Below are positions 1-12,373 of a stretch of 64,000 nucleotides of DNA, piece after piece. Where the stretch lies: assembly GCA_009869945.1 (NCBI GenBank), contig WIXG01000083.1:124001-188000 (forward strand), read 5' to 3'. The translations under genes were made by a program, and so were the position numbers. The notes below the pieces were generated by a model, which saw only the letters and a list, made by a program, of their open reading frames with translations, was not told the DNA's origin and made no database searches. The DNA comes from Mesaphorura yosii (Eukaryota; Arthropoda; Collembola; Poduromorpha; Tullbergiidae). The stretch's first letter is position 1; each line of letters begins with the position of its first letter.

Positions 1-235
1 GACAAAAGCCAAAAGCCGGAGTTCTGGACTCGGTCTCTCTGCACAACCTGAACTTCCTTCAAATGCACACAATCGCCGCGAGATAGGCTTGAGCTACAGA
101 TGCATGAGCAATAAAATGTTTTCGAGTGGTCCAAGATCTTCGAAGTCTGAAGTATTTCATCTCAGCCTCAGTGCAGAACATCGGCTCAGGCAACAAGATT
201 TCATTCGCAAAGGTCTGGATTAATTCTTTTAAAAG

Positions 236-292
236 GTGAGTTGACTGACATATCCGCCAGTCACTCGGTCCGTAATTATCCTATCATTTCAG
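236..292 (+). other. Probable 5'UTR intron of gene A
   Basis: The donor is AAAAG|GTGAGT at 235/236 and the acceptor is CATTTCAG at 285-292, 24 bp before the ATG. Length and splice-site quality match the other short introns here. This is inferred from splice motifs only. Confidence 0.5.
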
Positions 293-316
293 CTAATGTA
301 ACCATTTTGGTACTCC

Positions 317-808
317 ATGCGAATGATGGCATACACACGCGTCCTAATTTTCCTTTTCCTGACCGGAGTTCCTGAAAGTTGGGCGAGAAGTGTTGATGAC
401 ATGTCAGTCTCCGGACAAACACATGTGAAGGAAGAAAGTACGAAGAAGGCCCTTGGCGATACGGGCGGATTCTACGCATTCGCACTTCTTGGGCTCTTGT
501 CGTTTGGGACGCTTGTCACGACAGTATTTCTCGGCCACCACGTCAGTAAGGGAGCAGCACCTGCGCCCACCACAATTGCTCCAGCTATGATGGCTCCTGC
601 TAAACATTCTTTGGCTGCCACCACGAATGAAGACCAGCTTGAACTCATCCTGCAATTCGCCACAAAGATCCTGAACGATGCTGACGAGTTCAGCAGATTC
701 GGAATGCAGGCCACAATTCGACCACTATTCGAATGGATTGATGAAGAATTTGACTATTACGGGTACGAGGATAAGAAACGATCTGTGCCCTCCCAACCTG
801 GAAAATAA
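317..808 (+). CDS. Uncharacterised small secreted or single-pass membrane protein (gene A)
   Basis: I do not recognise this 163-residue protein. It has a clear signal peptide (residues 1-23, core LIFLFLTG, likely cleavage after SWA). A short polar stretch follows, then a second hydrophobic segment (about 52-73, FYAFALLGLLSFGTLV), an Ala/Pro-rich linker, and an acidic aromatic C-terminal part (DQLELILQFATKIL, then EWIDEEFDYYGY). The coding part is one exon. An upstream exon ending at 235 and an acceptor at 291-292 suggest a 57-bp 5'UTR intron. The ATG at 317 is used, with in-frame ATGs at 323 and 326 as alternatives. The layout of signal peptide, short spacer, hydrophobic core and C-terminal part resembles the next gene, but sequence similarity is too weak to call them paralogues. 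It could be a cuticle-associated or membrane protein; function is unknown. Confidence 0.6.
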   Translation: MRMMAYTRVLIFLFLTGVPESWARSVDDMSVSGQTHVKEESTKKALGDTGGFYAFALLGLLSFGTLVTTVFLGHHVSKGAAPAPTTIAPAMMAPAKHSLAATTNEDQLELILQFATKILNDADEFSRFGMQATIRPLFEWIDEEFDYYGYEDKKRSVPSQPGK

Positions 809-809
809 A
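804..809 (+). other. AATAAA overlapping the gene A stop codon
   Basis: The stop codon TAA (806-808) lies inside an AATAAA hexamer. If used, the 3'UTR would be only about 20 nt. No other perfect AATAAA occurs just downstream. Confidence 0.35.
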
Positions 810-2057
810 TCATCCATTGTTGTTCATTGATTGGAGATCGACATTTACCAATTCATAGGGCGCGCATACTTTATTCTGTGAATTAAGTTATTGGCAGTTG
901 TTATTTATATATGCTCGAGTAAGAAAACAAGGCAGCGAAATCGTAGCTGAAATCAGAGTCAAAAATATCAAGTCTATAGTATTATCAAAATCCACGGCCT
1001 CAATCTGTAGAAGCGCAGAGTCCCACCCGCCGTCGTACCAAGAAGCACGTATGAATGGAATTAATTGAACGCGTGCAATATTCCCGTTCCTGTGTCTTGT
1101 GGCATGGCAATTCATGGTGTGACGGGAGGAGCAGGGCAAAAGAAGAGAACATTGCAGAAGTTTGGATGCGGCACTTGTCGTGCTTAAATCCTTTTGAACT
1201 GTCATGTCTTCAGTAACCAACCACCGTCTGTTCGTCACCTGTTGCCGAATCCTTTGCCCTTCTAAAGGGCAAATCTAGAACAACGTCCCAGAGCGGAAAT
1301 TGTTTTCATGTAAAAGAATTTATATTTCTTGAGTCTTTTATTCGGCTGCTTTGTTACAAATTTATGTCAGAAGAGTACTGCGAATCGAGTATTCCACGGT
1401 CAGAGACACCACAAGGCCTGGCTCGGCTTGCATTACGAAACTGAAGCGATTATCACAGCTGTTGTTTCATGGACTCTGAGACGGTGCGAGACGCATTTGG
1501 CCCATTGTTGACATGCCACCAGCCATTGTCAAGCAATACCAACACGAGAAAGCACAAAAGATTCACGGTTATGCGCTGACTTGGATCCTCAACAATGACA
1601 AATAACGTGATCTTAATGATTTAATTTTATCAACTATTGCCGCAAAGAATGGGCGATCAAGCAACCATGAACTTTACAACTCCCATTGTGTAATTTCTGC
1701 GTCCAACTTCCTTTTGATGTCAGACTGGCATTCCCTGCTTGCTATATTCACGGATCCACTTGTCGCTCGTTTGCCTTTTCCCAATTCGTTTCGTCGCCAA
1801 CTGAAAGGCACTGTTGAGTTCCGTAGTGTTCAACTCGAATGAAACTCTTGCACAGATACATTGGTTTGTTCGTACTAATTTCGCACAATTGCTCCGAACA
1901 CTAAATATAAACAGCGTGTTGATTTTGTTGAAGAAACCCGTTTCAACTCTGGCTCATCGTTTATCAGACATGGCATTCTCACGCGTTGATGCATTCAGTC
2001 TTTTTTGGTGACTGCACACATTCGGAAGTAAACCTTGTGCAGGAACACGTTCACAAA
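809..2057. other. Intergenic region upstream of gene B
   Basis: No convincing coding sequence was found. A 116-codon antisense open frame (888-1238) has no protein-like features. A TATA-like stretch (AAATATAAAC, about 1904-1913) and a possible 5'UTR acceptor (TTGTGCAG ending at 2042) may belong to the promoter and leader of the next gene. Confidence 0.4.
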
Positions 2058-3207
2058 ATGGAGGCATTTTTTTCATCTGAACGCGTGATGGTTAGACTTG
2101 CCGTGTTTCTGGCGTCACTCGTGATCTTGTCAAGTGCGTTTGGACTGGGAGCATTGATTCCAAAAACTGAGCACGACGTTCCCGTCTCTGTGTCAAAAGT
2201 AGCTGAAATCATCGGCAGATTACATACACTGAAAAAAACCGGTAAGTAAAGTACGCGATAAGAAATAATTCAGCATTCGACTATTTCTATTGTTAGATGT
2301 GCTTTAGTTAAGTCGGAGTCAGTGGATAACGAAGCTGGAGGCACGAACGATGTAGAAAGCAAGGGTTACAGTTCGGGAGGCAGCGGGTACGGCCACGGTG
2401 GAGGTGGATATGGAGGAGGGCACGGAGCAATAACGCTGGATCCAGTCTCCATAATCAGTTTACTGGCACTTGGTAAGCATGCCTGTCTTCGAACTAACAC
2501 TGAGTAAAGTTTAAAACATCTGCCGAATCACATGCACAGGAGCTTTCCTCATAAACAACATTCTGCAACTACTTCGAATGAATCAAGCCTCAGGACGCTC
2601 GCTTGACGTATCAGACATGAACCTCCCACTGCAGCTAAGTGACCTGGAATTCCAAGACACGCCAATTTTGGGACGGTAATCATTAAAGCTCGCCCAATTG
2701 CCCGAATTTCGTGCAATATTACATTTTATGTATTTAAATTACAGATCATACGACTACATGCACGAGGAGGAGGATAATTCTCCAAATTTTGCACAATTCT
2801 TTGCAAATCTGGGCTCGCTCTACTACTTGAACCCCGCCAGACGAAACATATGCGTGAAAAAGGTCGTCTGCAACTACGCGAATGGAAAGCAGACGAGGTC
2901 CAACGTGCAACGGACACTTCGGACCCGAATTTTCGATTTTATGCTGTACGTTGCCAACAAAGTACATTCATGTAAAATATATTTCATGAGTGAAATTTCA
3001 ATCTTTAGAATGGCCATCACGAGATTCGTCGCACCCGAAATCAACGAGAGGTCTGGTTCAGGAGCGTGTGAGAAGTACAACAAGCATTGCAGTGACTCCG
3101 TGCTCGAAGACGCCAAAATAGCAACGGAGAATAAAGTCTACAGCACAGTGACCAGTTTGGTGTCGAATCTTGCAATACGAAGCCTGCTGTCGACTTTTAC
3201 TGGCTGA
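2058..3207 (+). CDS. Uncharacterised secreted, Gly/Tyr-rich arthropod-type protein (gene B), five exons
   Basis: Not recognised as a named family. Exons: 2058-2241, 2308-2472, 2540-2675, 2745-2945, 3009-3207; the phases join into 294 residues. Order of parts: a signal peptide (MVRLAVFLASLVILSSAFG; start at ACAAAATGG, with MVRL a possible alternative start), a Gly/Tyr/His-rich stretch (GYGHGGGGYGGGHG), a hydrophobic helix split by an intron (SIISLLALG|AFLINNILQLL), a polar linker, and a conserved-looking C-terminal half. That half contains two spaced cysteine pairs (CVKKVVC and CEKYNKHC) and a hydrophobic end. Introns are 62-69 bp. The Gly-rich block next to a hydrophobic core is common in arthropod cuticular or secreted proteins, but this is only an analogy. 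Function is unknown; expression at the epidermis or in a gland is a guess. Confidence 0.8.
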
Positions 3208-3452
3208 CGTTTTTTGTAAAATATGGACAACCGCATGTAAATAGCAAATTTATTTTATCATTGCAGTCATTCTGATTGCGGTTCAGAATACAAAATTCTA
3301 AGCATTAAAGTTCTATTCATACTTATTGCTCTTTGCAAGTTGTTTGTCAGTAAAACAGTCATACTCGATCTTGTTAAATACATTAGCCTAAAAAAAAGGA
3401 AGCTCGTGCTTCATGGCACCAGTTGCAATGAAGCGATGCTCACACAATACCG
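3208..3452. other. Convergent 3' ends of gene B and MRPS35
   Basis: This 245-bp AT-rich spacer separates two genes pointing at each other. Reverse-strand AATAAA at 3254-3249 is a plausible poly(A) signal for MRPS35. AGCATTAAAG near 3301 may serve gene B. Confidence 0.45.
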
Positions 3453-4996
3453 CTATGCCTTGTTCAAATTGAACAATTTCCTCACGGATTCTCCATACGC
3501 CTCAAGAGATTCAATAGATTCACCTGCAAGTGTGCATTCGTCATTCATTATCAAATGATGAAACAGCGATAGAACACCTAAATTTAGAAACAAACGCAAA
3601 CCTTTATTGTGGATGGCCATGGTTGATTCTCTGTAATGCTTCACAGGCTCGATTACAACAATATTTTCTTCGTTCACGATTTTCTCCTTCAAAGGCTCTA
3701 GATGTGATGGTTTCGGAGCGAGACTACTGACTATTCTGCCCAGAATCTGCGCTAGATTTGATTGCGACACGCTGCCTTCCCAAACATACTTTTCCATATC
3801 TTCTTCGGCTTTGTCAGCTTCCCACGTGTCCAATTTCTGCAAATTCGGTAATTAATTTAAATGTTTAAAACTATGGCCATGGAGTTTGGTGAGATACGAG
3901 AAGAGATTGATAAATAAGTTTTATTTTTCAAATTCAAACAACGAATTTATCAATCGTCCCTCGTAGAACGTGTGCTTACAGTTGCTTCGTGATACAATGC
4001 TGTGAGAAGATACATTGCATGGTCGAAATTTTGTTTTCGGTATGGACAATTTCCACATGTCAGTGTTACATAATCAGTTTTTGCATCATATCGATCACCA
4101 GTAAGTCTGAGAAATTTGTCGCGCGCATGCTCATCCAAGTTGAGGTACGAGAGCCGAATCTAAAATTTAGTAAATATTGTAGGAATTCGGATATTTGGCA
4201 ATTTATTTTCCTTGACTTACTTTTAAGGTGACTATTCGAGCTCGTTTGTCGTGAATTATTGGGCTGGAGTGACAGTAATCTGTTGTTACAATTTCGATTG
4301 GGAAATAATCGTCAACTGTTTGACCTTGTTGTATCTCCTTTGGCCAAGGAGTTAAAAATTCTAACAAAATGCAGAACATATAAAGTGGAACAACATTACA
4401 ACTAGCATTTAAGTGATTACTTACTCTTTATAGCTTCACACTGCCTTTTAATAGCAGGAGGTGTTAGATGGAGGAAATTTATTATCTTCATTAATTCAGC
4501 GTTGCAGAATTTTCCAGGAGACGCAATGTGTTCTTGTTTAACATAGCCCTGGTGCAAAGGTAAGGGTACAGTAGCTGGATGGAACGATCTCGTTGTGGGC
4601 CACACACTTGGCCAGTCTTGATCGAACGGCATATTCTTGTACCTGAAAAATAGGAAAATCGAAAATAGCGAAGGAGGAAAAGGTCAGCCCAACAAAGTGC
4701 AAGTAGACGAATTTTGATGAGGTCTACCTGGGTGGAAGGACATGTTGCTTCTCCCTTACTTTCCTCGCGGTATGCTTTCTTGCTTTCGACTTGATTATAT
4801 CTAACGTTCGAAATTCTTCTTCGGAGTTTGGATCGGCTGATTCATTTCTTTTAAAGGAGCTGCTGATGTCAGACGCAAATGCCCTCCGAATGAGCCCCGA
4901 ACTGCTTGTTAGTGTCAGAGCACGTGTGGCAGAAGATGTGATACTTAATTGACTAAATAGTAACGTTAAAGCCTGCCTAGGACAATAGGCTAACAT
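3453..4996 (-). CDS. mRpS35: Mitochondrial small-subunit ribosomal protein mS35 (MRPS35), six exons
   Basis: Structural protein of the mitochondrial 28S subunit, encoded in the nucleus and imported. Exons on the minus strand: 4996-4728, 4642-4425, 4360-4221, 4159-3980, 3836-3602, 3523-3453, giving 370 residues (the human protein has about 323). The N terminus is rich in Arg, Ser, Thr and Leu with few acidic residues, as expected of a mitochondrial presequence (MLAYCPRQALTLL). Family hallmarks seen in order: MPFDQDWPSVWP, NFLHLTPPAIKRQCEA, DYFPIEIVTTDY, KRARIVTLK, LNLDEHARDKFLRL, CPYRKQNFDHAMYLLTALYHEA, DMEKYVWEGS and the terminal YGESVRKLFNL. All match the animal mS35 pattern. The ATG at 4996 is chosen because the upstream in-frame codons give no better start. 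Introns are 60-143 bp. Confidence 0.95.
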
Positions 4997-6091
4997 TTTA
5001 TTCACAGTTGGAATTCGAGGATAGGTATTAGATAGCCAAAGTATTTAATGGCTAACTCGGGTTGCTGAGGTATTCCTATTTTGCGGTGTCTCTGTTCACG
5101 CTGTATTTTCGGTCTACGAGCTCATTCGAATTGATGAAATCGAGCGTACTCACACGATGCAAGGATCTCGTATTTGTAAACGCAGATCACTTTGAAGAAG
5201 TGAAGTCTACATAGGATCCCAATGAAAATTGCACCGATGAAAGGTTGGTCGTCAGTTTAGAAGCGATGAGGCTAGAAGAGGAACAAAATTGTAGTAGATA
5301 AACACGTCAAACTTTATTCAAGTTATAATAAATCCACGGATCAAAATCCCTTCTTCTGAATGAGACCAATTTAATTTAAATGACCACTTTAGAGTTTACC
5401 TTTTCAAAAGCTATGACGTTACATAAATCATTCTGAATTTCTTGAATTTTTAACTTAATCAGCTGCTAATTCCTTGAATTTATGTCAATTTCCTTCCTTC
5501 ATTTTAGTCAACGCTCCTTAATCTATACACTTCCCGCTTTAAACTTACTCTATTTCTATCATTTCACTTAGTTTAATTAAAAGAGTCGGCGATAATTGCA
5601 CATGTAACATAAAATATGTTTTTAGTTCATTGACGACATTAGTTGCACAAGACGACCAGTTATTTACTTAATACTAAAATATGTGATTCTGATATAATTT
5701 ACAGATGCTCACAACGCTCGAACATATTCATACAAAGGTAAAAGAGTTATAACAATTATGGTGGGCCTGAGCTAGTTACTTGTCTGGACAATCAAAGTAT
5801 TTCCCGTCTGAAAGTTGTCTCTTTGAAACTCTTTTCATAAAAGCACTCTCAACCTGAACTGACCACATAATGTTAAAACTTCAAGTACTTAGGTATATTT
5901 TCTTTGGTATAATTGTTTTTCAGCCTTCTTTACTTCACACTGGACTTACAAAGTAGCACAATTTATCCCTACACCGTTCTGTTCTCGACCATTCAATGTG
6001 TTTCTTAAATTCTTAACTTTGCAATAAGTTGGTAAATCAACCTGAAAGAACAGCTATAACATATCGAAGAAAATAGAAAGAAGCCGCTAAA
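4997..6091. other. MRPS35 upstream region and DUSP 3'UTR
   Basis: No coding sequence seen. Reverse-strand AATAAA at 5318-5313 is the likely poly(A) signal of the phosphatase gene, making a 3'UTR of about 0.8 kb (6091 to about 5300). The remaining 300 bp up to 4997 should contain the MRPS35 promoter. Confidence 0.45.
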
Positions 6092-9000
6092 TTACTGCAC
6101 GACAATTGAAAAAGAACTGGATGCCAATGTGGAAGAGCTGCTATGGCTGCTGGAGTCTGCCTTCGTGTCCTGGACATTTCGCAGCTTAGACCACAATTCG
6201 TCGTAATCTAATCTGCTCTTTCCGTTACGGAACTTACTCACAAGATGCTCAGGCTCGAAAGAATTCTGGTTTGTAGCACGGTTATGTGAACATCGCATTT
6301 TCAGCAGAATAGAGTCTGAAACTGGTTCTGGTGGACTGTCACCTTGAAGTTCCGGATTATTCCGAAACTGAATCCAGTCCCGATAGCCAATGATCCCTGG
6401 ACAACTGTGAACCCGGTACAGACCCACCTGCCGATTACAACAGGGAAGCTCGCTTCCAGACAAAATGTTGAACCAGTGTTGGCCAAAGTGCAAATAATTT
6501 CCATCGTTGGCGTGGTTCTTGCCACTACAACTGTTGTATGCTTTGCTACACCAGAGTCCTTCATTCTCATTCCTCAGCTTCCTGGATTTGCCCGCTTCAC
6601 CTGTAAGTACGAGGTACAAAATTATCAGCCTTTCCTAACGAAATTTCAATATTGCGCCATAATTATACATTACCTTGTACTTTATCGACCCTCGACAGTT
6701 AGTTAGTTGCATAAAACAGAAGAAATTCATTTCATAAAAAAATCAGTATCCAGAGTCGACTAACCGAAAGTTAAGTACCTTTGTTTTTCTTACGTGGTAA
6801 ACGGAATTAAAAAATGTGATTCAGGAAACATGACAGACACTTTCTGTTGACTAGAAAAGTTTCATGTGGAATACTGATAAACTCTTAGGAAAAAAATGAG
6901 CTTAAAATACTGTGAAGAACCCGAAAATGGTCTTCCGTAGGGGTTGATCAGCTGACTGATTAAAATATAGTTGCATTGGAGATCGATATTTCTTAATAGA
7001 TTACACTTCTTTGAGAAGTTGGAACCCCCTCTTCTAATGAATCAGTGCTGAGATATGTGAATAGACGGACCTGAAGATACCGAATCTTCTGATTCACCAA
7101 GTGCTTCCGTCAGCTTGGATTCAGCCAAGCTCCACCGTTTCGGTCGAGCATCCGTGTGGAACAGATCGTGGGCAACTGCTTCTGCGTAGCTTCGTCTTTT
7201 CTCAAATCCACTCAGGCTTTGCAGCGAGGTGCCAGGCGAATTTTCTGAAAATTTCCGCTTTTCAGGTGACTTGGCATCTACACCATGCGACGAACTTGAA
7301 CCTACAGTGGGTCCAGGCCAACCGGAGGGCGATGCCACGCCCTCGTCAGTGGAAGACCAGTGGCCACTGTCCGACGACCACAACTAAAGCATCACAATTT
7401 GTAACATTACTACTCAGTCAGTTTGCGTATACATCTAATTGATCTATTCAATAATGGCCCAAGCCGTGAAACTACCTGCAGCTGACGCGACGGCTTAGGA
7501 GATTTCGATCTCAAGCTTAAATTATCTGTAAACACGCCATCATCCGGATTTCCTACAGATTCAGACATATCCCATGATCCCGACGCAAGCAGCTCATGAT
7601 CAGATATCTCTATAAGAATAAAAGCAGCTTGAAACTGCCCTGATAGGATTACTGAAGTTTTAATTATTCTTCCACTTACCAGAGCCCAGGCCACTTGTGC
7701 TGACTGAATCAGATCGTAGGTAATCACGTTTGTTTCCCATTGGACTAGAAAGTACATCTGCCGGAAGGGCTTCTGTTGCATTCGCTTGACCCGTGTTGCT
7801 TGACTGCTGTCCGATCTCATCCGGTGTATAATCTCTGTCGGTTTCGCACTCTTCGTCGAGAATAATCTTATGGACCCTGCACTTTTTAGAATTAAAGGAA
7901 CCAGGATTCGCCTCCTCGTCTTGACTGAACGAAGTACTGCTGGATGATGATTGTTGGTACTGCTCCATGCATTTTCGACTTCTGAATTCTTTCGAGATAG
8001 AAAGTGACAGCGACTGTTTGGTTACAGATTTTGACACGGAGTCCCAACTGCCTGTGTCTTCTTCTATGATGGAAGAAACATTTTGCTCCTTCACGAGTCT
8101 TGTGGGCCGTGACAAGTTGAAACCAAGACTCAGGCAAGTGGCTCCAGAAGGGCCAAGTCCAGCAGAGCCTGAACTGGTTGATGGCTGTGGCCCACTTCCA
8201 GTTCCTGTGATTCCAGTCCTATTCTCCTTCCCCTGAGGCTTGTCAAATTGGAGCCTTGCCATTGCAGTCGTTGGCGACGCGTCTTTCGGACTTGATAAAC
8301 TCGAGGAAGAACTGAGAGGTGCAAGTCGCAGTGAGAGGTTAAGCCTTTTCCCATTCAGTCTCATTGAAGCTGGAGGTGGTGGAGACAGAATAGGAAGGTC
8401 CGGCCCTTGAAACATTTCAGGTTGTGTCGGAGGACAAGAAAATGTGGCAGCCTGCTTCATTTCTAAGATGCCTTCATGCATCAGCTGTTTTTCGTACTCC
8501 AGGAGTTGACCCAGAAAGTTGAAGTTAGGAGAGATTGTCGCTCGCTTTGATTTGACGTAACGATATGCATCTTCACAATTCATCATGAGGTGCTTCATTA
8601 TGTATGCGATGGCAACAGTTGGAGATCTGGAAATTCCAGCCAGGCAATGAACGAGCACGGATTCATTCGATTCCCGTACTTTATCTGCAAAAGTCAGGTC
8701 AAAATGCTTAGCGGATGTCGGTCAATATCACAATGAAAACAAACTCACCAATGAACTGAAATGCCTCGGTGAAGTGGGGCATAAGTTTCTCGTTATGGCT
8801 GTCATTTACTGGAATTCTCATAAAGTGCCCATCCCCAAGAAAGTCTGGCTTCGGGCACTTGTTGCTCACGTTCAATTCATACGTAATGTTATGACTCTAT
8901 AAAAGAAAACAGATTACATCATTTCGACTCTGACATGATCTCATCCAAAGCTTCTACTACTTCTGCGCCTTTTAAGATTCAATGATCGCTCCTATACCTG

Positions 9001-9759
9001 CAATAACTCCTTGTTGTTTGCGTCGTCTTCCGATCCTAAGTACAAAAAAGAGAGAATACGTGTCGGACCAGTGCTAGCGGTGGGTAGGCAAGGCTGCGAG
9101 AGAGTTGAAAGACCAGGATATTTCCAGATTTTATTTTCACATAAATTTGGATAAAGCCTGTGGAAGGTCACCAATCCACCTAAGGAGAAAATTGCTCAAT
9201 GACCAGGTGAAGCCCATGGTTGCATGTGCATGGTAGGTTTGAATTGAGTCAAATACCTGATAGTAAGTAAACTTTGTCAAAAACAAGAACCAGTTTCTTG
9301 AGTAATACATAAATGAAGCTGTCATATGCGACATCGTCCACCGTTGCGGACCTTTGGTCATAAACAATGACATCTGATGTTTCGTCTATTTCAATACGAC
9401 AGTGCACCAGTAAATCCTTCAAGGAAATCTGAAGCAAAAAATGACAAAGTTGTAGCGCATTGAGGGTCTTTGGATATTTCCTTACGGTACGAAAAGTCTT
9501 ACTTTTTCCTGCTGTAAGCGGCGCTTAATGAGTTTGGAGCAGCAAATGTTAACAGCACCAACGATGTGATTGTCATTATATTCCAGAAACGAGCGGCAGT
9601 CAATTAATCTCACCTAAAAGTTCAATGAGGAAGTTATATAATGCTGTTCTTCTAAATAAAGTTGCAATAGATAATGTTTACCTTTCTTGTCGGATCATTT
9701 AAGAGAATTGTTAGCTGGGTTGGGTTGAGGTTGCAGATTTGCGAGCTCTTGAAAGCCAT
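6092..9759 (-). CDS. MAP-kinase phosphatase of the DUSP8/DUSP16 class, nine coding exons
   Basis: Dephosphorylates Thr and Tyr of JNK/p38-type MAP kinases (family knowledge). Exons: 9759-9682, 9613-9503, 9428-9257, 9179-8998, 8896-8749, 8684-7680, 7609-7476, 7383-7071, 6600-6092; phases agree and give 883 residues. The N-terminal rhodanese domain (about 20-120) starts LIDCRSFLEY and carries the basic kinase-interaction motif LIKRRL (54-59). The dual-specificity phosphatase domain (about 159-295) has general acid D213 in IPVNDS and the P-loop HCLAGISR (243-250) with catalytic C244, followed by ISPNFNFLGQLLEYE, typical of DUSP8/16. A Ser/Pro-rich tail of nearly 600 residues follows. It includes RPKRWSLAESK and an unusual Cys-containing last exon (VHSCPGIIGYRDW). 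The ATG at 9759 follows an acceptor near 9804, so earlier exons are probably 5'UTR. Confidence 0.94.
7042..7070 (-). other. Alternative 3' end of the DUSP gene (read-through of exon 8)
   Basis: If the weak donor at 7070 (TTCAG|GTCCGT) is not used, translation continues for about nine residues (PSIHISQH) and stops at 7042. If it is spliced to the acceptor at 6602-6601, a further 169-codon exon with good coding character is added in the same frame. Two isoforms, differing by about 160 residues, are therefore possible. Confidence 0.5.
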
Positions 9760-9804
9760 CTGGCACGGCGGACCAGGTGCAAAGTAACAAGGCAGCAATG
9801 AACC

Positions 9805-12373
9805 TATGAAGAAGAGAATTGTGACATCTCAAATAATGGACGAGGAAACCTTCAACGACGAGTTGTCAGCAGAAAACATACCTCGTGATTAAAATTCAGC
9901 ACATTTCAGATGGGCGAAGCAAAGCCAGGATTGGTCGAACAATATGTTCCCATCTCGAAGGAATCAGACAGATTCATAAACTGATGACGGTCCGTCCACG
10001 GAAGGTTAATTTTCTGAAACATACGAAATAGACACAATAAGTATCATTTCATGATTATGCACAATTTGAACTGAATTGTTAAAGATTAGTCAGTCTTTAC
10101 CTTTGAAGAAGAAATGGAACCAATGATTGACTGAATAAGGTTCGCAGGTACGAGACGTTATGAAGATGAGACTTAATCTAATCTATACTTTGTACTTTGA
10201 TTGTGATGTGACTGACTAAATATTTGGTAGTGGACACGAGAATTCCAAGATCAATTGATATGACCTGAATCGAAGTGAACCTGATACGATTGCTGCGGCC
10301 GAGCTAATTAAGTAAGTTTTACCTACTCTAAATTTGTACTCGTTGTTAGTTTTAAAGTCAGCAGTGATTGACGAATAAAATAAGAGCAAGTAAGTTCGTT
10401 ATACTAGTCTCTTTGGCTTGCGAAATCCTTATGACAGACTACTTAAAAAGAACAAAGCTATTATTAATTAAAACGTGGAACGAAACTTTGGTATTAGTCA
10501 CTTGTCTTGCTAGTAATTGTACCCAAGATGTAAGTTATTGCTTTACTTTGACGTTGAGTCTGAATGAATGAATTGATCGGTCAACAAGCAAGTCTTTGAT
10601 GGTCTCCGAAATGCCTACTCTAGTTCTGATTGTTTATTGTCTAAATATGGATCAGATAAACAACTCGAAGCCGTCCATGTAATTGTGTTTGAAACGGTTC
10701 ATCCCGACACTGAGGCCAGTAGCGAAGCTGATGGTGGACTTAGCCGCACAATGAGCCACATGTCTCCTACATTCTGTTCACTGCTTACTGGAAACTATTT
10801 TTGAAACACGAATTTGGAGAGTTTGGATTTACAGGTGAAAAACTGATTAGTTGCACCAATTACCAGTACTGTACAAAATCCAAAATTGGGCTCCTTTCTG
10901 TCTGTCCTGAGGATACACTTAAGTTACTTCATGATCTGAAATGAGTAATGTGAGCCTGATATGCTGCAGAGAGACGAGGTGAAACCCTACGAGACTAGTA
11001 GACTAGTATAACGTGCATACAAAAAACTGTTACGGCTCTTGCTCTTCTTTAATGATCACCTATCCCCTAAGAATGCCTCTTCTCTTCATCTGCCTTCGCA
11101 AAACCCACACAATTTGTACGGGCAATCTGAGCGAGCACATATTTACACACTTATTCATCATCATATTATTACGGACTTAAATTGCGTACAATGCAGTCCT
11201 GTGATGGTTTTTTTGCAAAAAGACTTCGATGATACAATATTTGTGTGGAAGATTAACTTAGCCCGTGCCATTCAGCGTCGTCAATGGGTCGCAATTTTAT
11301 TGTGTGCATCGGTTCACTTTGGAACAATTTAAGAGTCTCTAATCATAATCATAGCCAAGTACAAGTTTTGCCCATGTGCTTGATTATAGATTTTTGAGTT
11401 AGAGTTTCAGAATTCGCTGTTCTGTTGCTGCTGGTATTCTAATGAGAAACAGAGAATACCCGAGTGAGGCTGACGTCAGAATCGACCACCTCATTTCCCA
11501 GGCATACCATTGGCTCCTCGCCCTCGCAGAATGAGTCATCCATTCTCAAAATACATAGTCGCAAACACTGCAGAGTTTCACGGGACATGTGCACACTTTT
11601 TGCACAGTTTGTCTCTCCAAACCAAGTGGTACTCCTCAAGTATGTAATAGCACAGCATGGTAATCATATTATAGTACCATGCGAGTAGTACGATGATGCG
11701 TGGTTTGATTAGATACAAATTCTCGGGCATACCTGCGAAGTATGAGCTTGTGATCATGCACAAGGCGTGCATGCATTATTTGCATTTCACACTTAAGTCT
11801 ATTCTTAATCGTCATCTTACCTCATTCGTGTTCGTAACGTGATGTTTTCACCACTTGACGAGTTAACATGTGTACTCCCACCGCTCAATACAGAAAAGCC
11901 TCGCACTCGTGGCGGTACTTTTCTGAAGGCGAGACGAGCAATGAGCGTACATGCGTCGGTGACAGCAAGGCTTAGATAGTGACAGCAACAACTCACAGCT
12001 GACGTTCAGCTCACCCATTTTTGTAATTAAAGCATTTATTACTTATTTGTTTCCTCGTGTTCTTTGACAGGTCCTTAAATCAATTCGAGTACCGTCTCAA
12101 AAACAACTTAGTTACCTCCAAAAATGTCAAAATGCCTCGTGCTGTGTTTCTGCACTCCATTGATTTTGCATAATAAAGGTCCCAAACTGGTAAACAACCA
12201 AGCCCTTTCGGAGAAGACCTGCCGCAAAATTTCTAAGAGAATCCAATCCATGTGCACGTGTCGACCAAATAGTCATTCAATCAACTTGACAAGTCTCAGA
12301 AAATAATCATATAGCATGTCGCCGCGAAATGTCCGGCAGCTTAAACAACTCTGATGTTTGATGCCGTGCAGAA
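9805..12373. other. DUSP upstream and PIG-C downstream region
   Basis: No supported coding exon was found. The segment next to 9805 should contain DUSP 5'UTR exon(s) and promoter, but no unique model stands out. Short open frames (such as 10368-10571 and 11039-11332) look random. Reverse-strand AATAAA near 12380-12375 is a likely PIG-C poly(A) signal. Confidence 0.4.

Noticed and set aside
888..1238. 116-codon minus-strand open frame next to gene A
   Set aside because: No homology that I recognise, no splice or promoter support.
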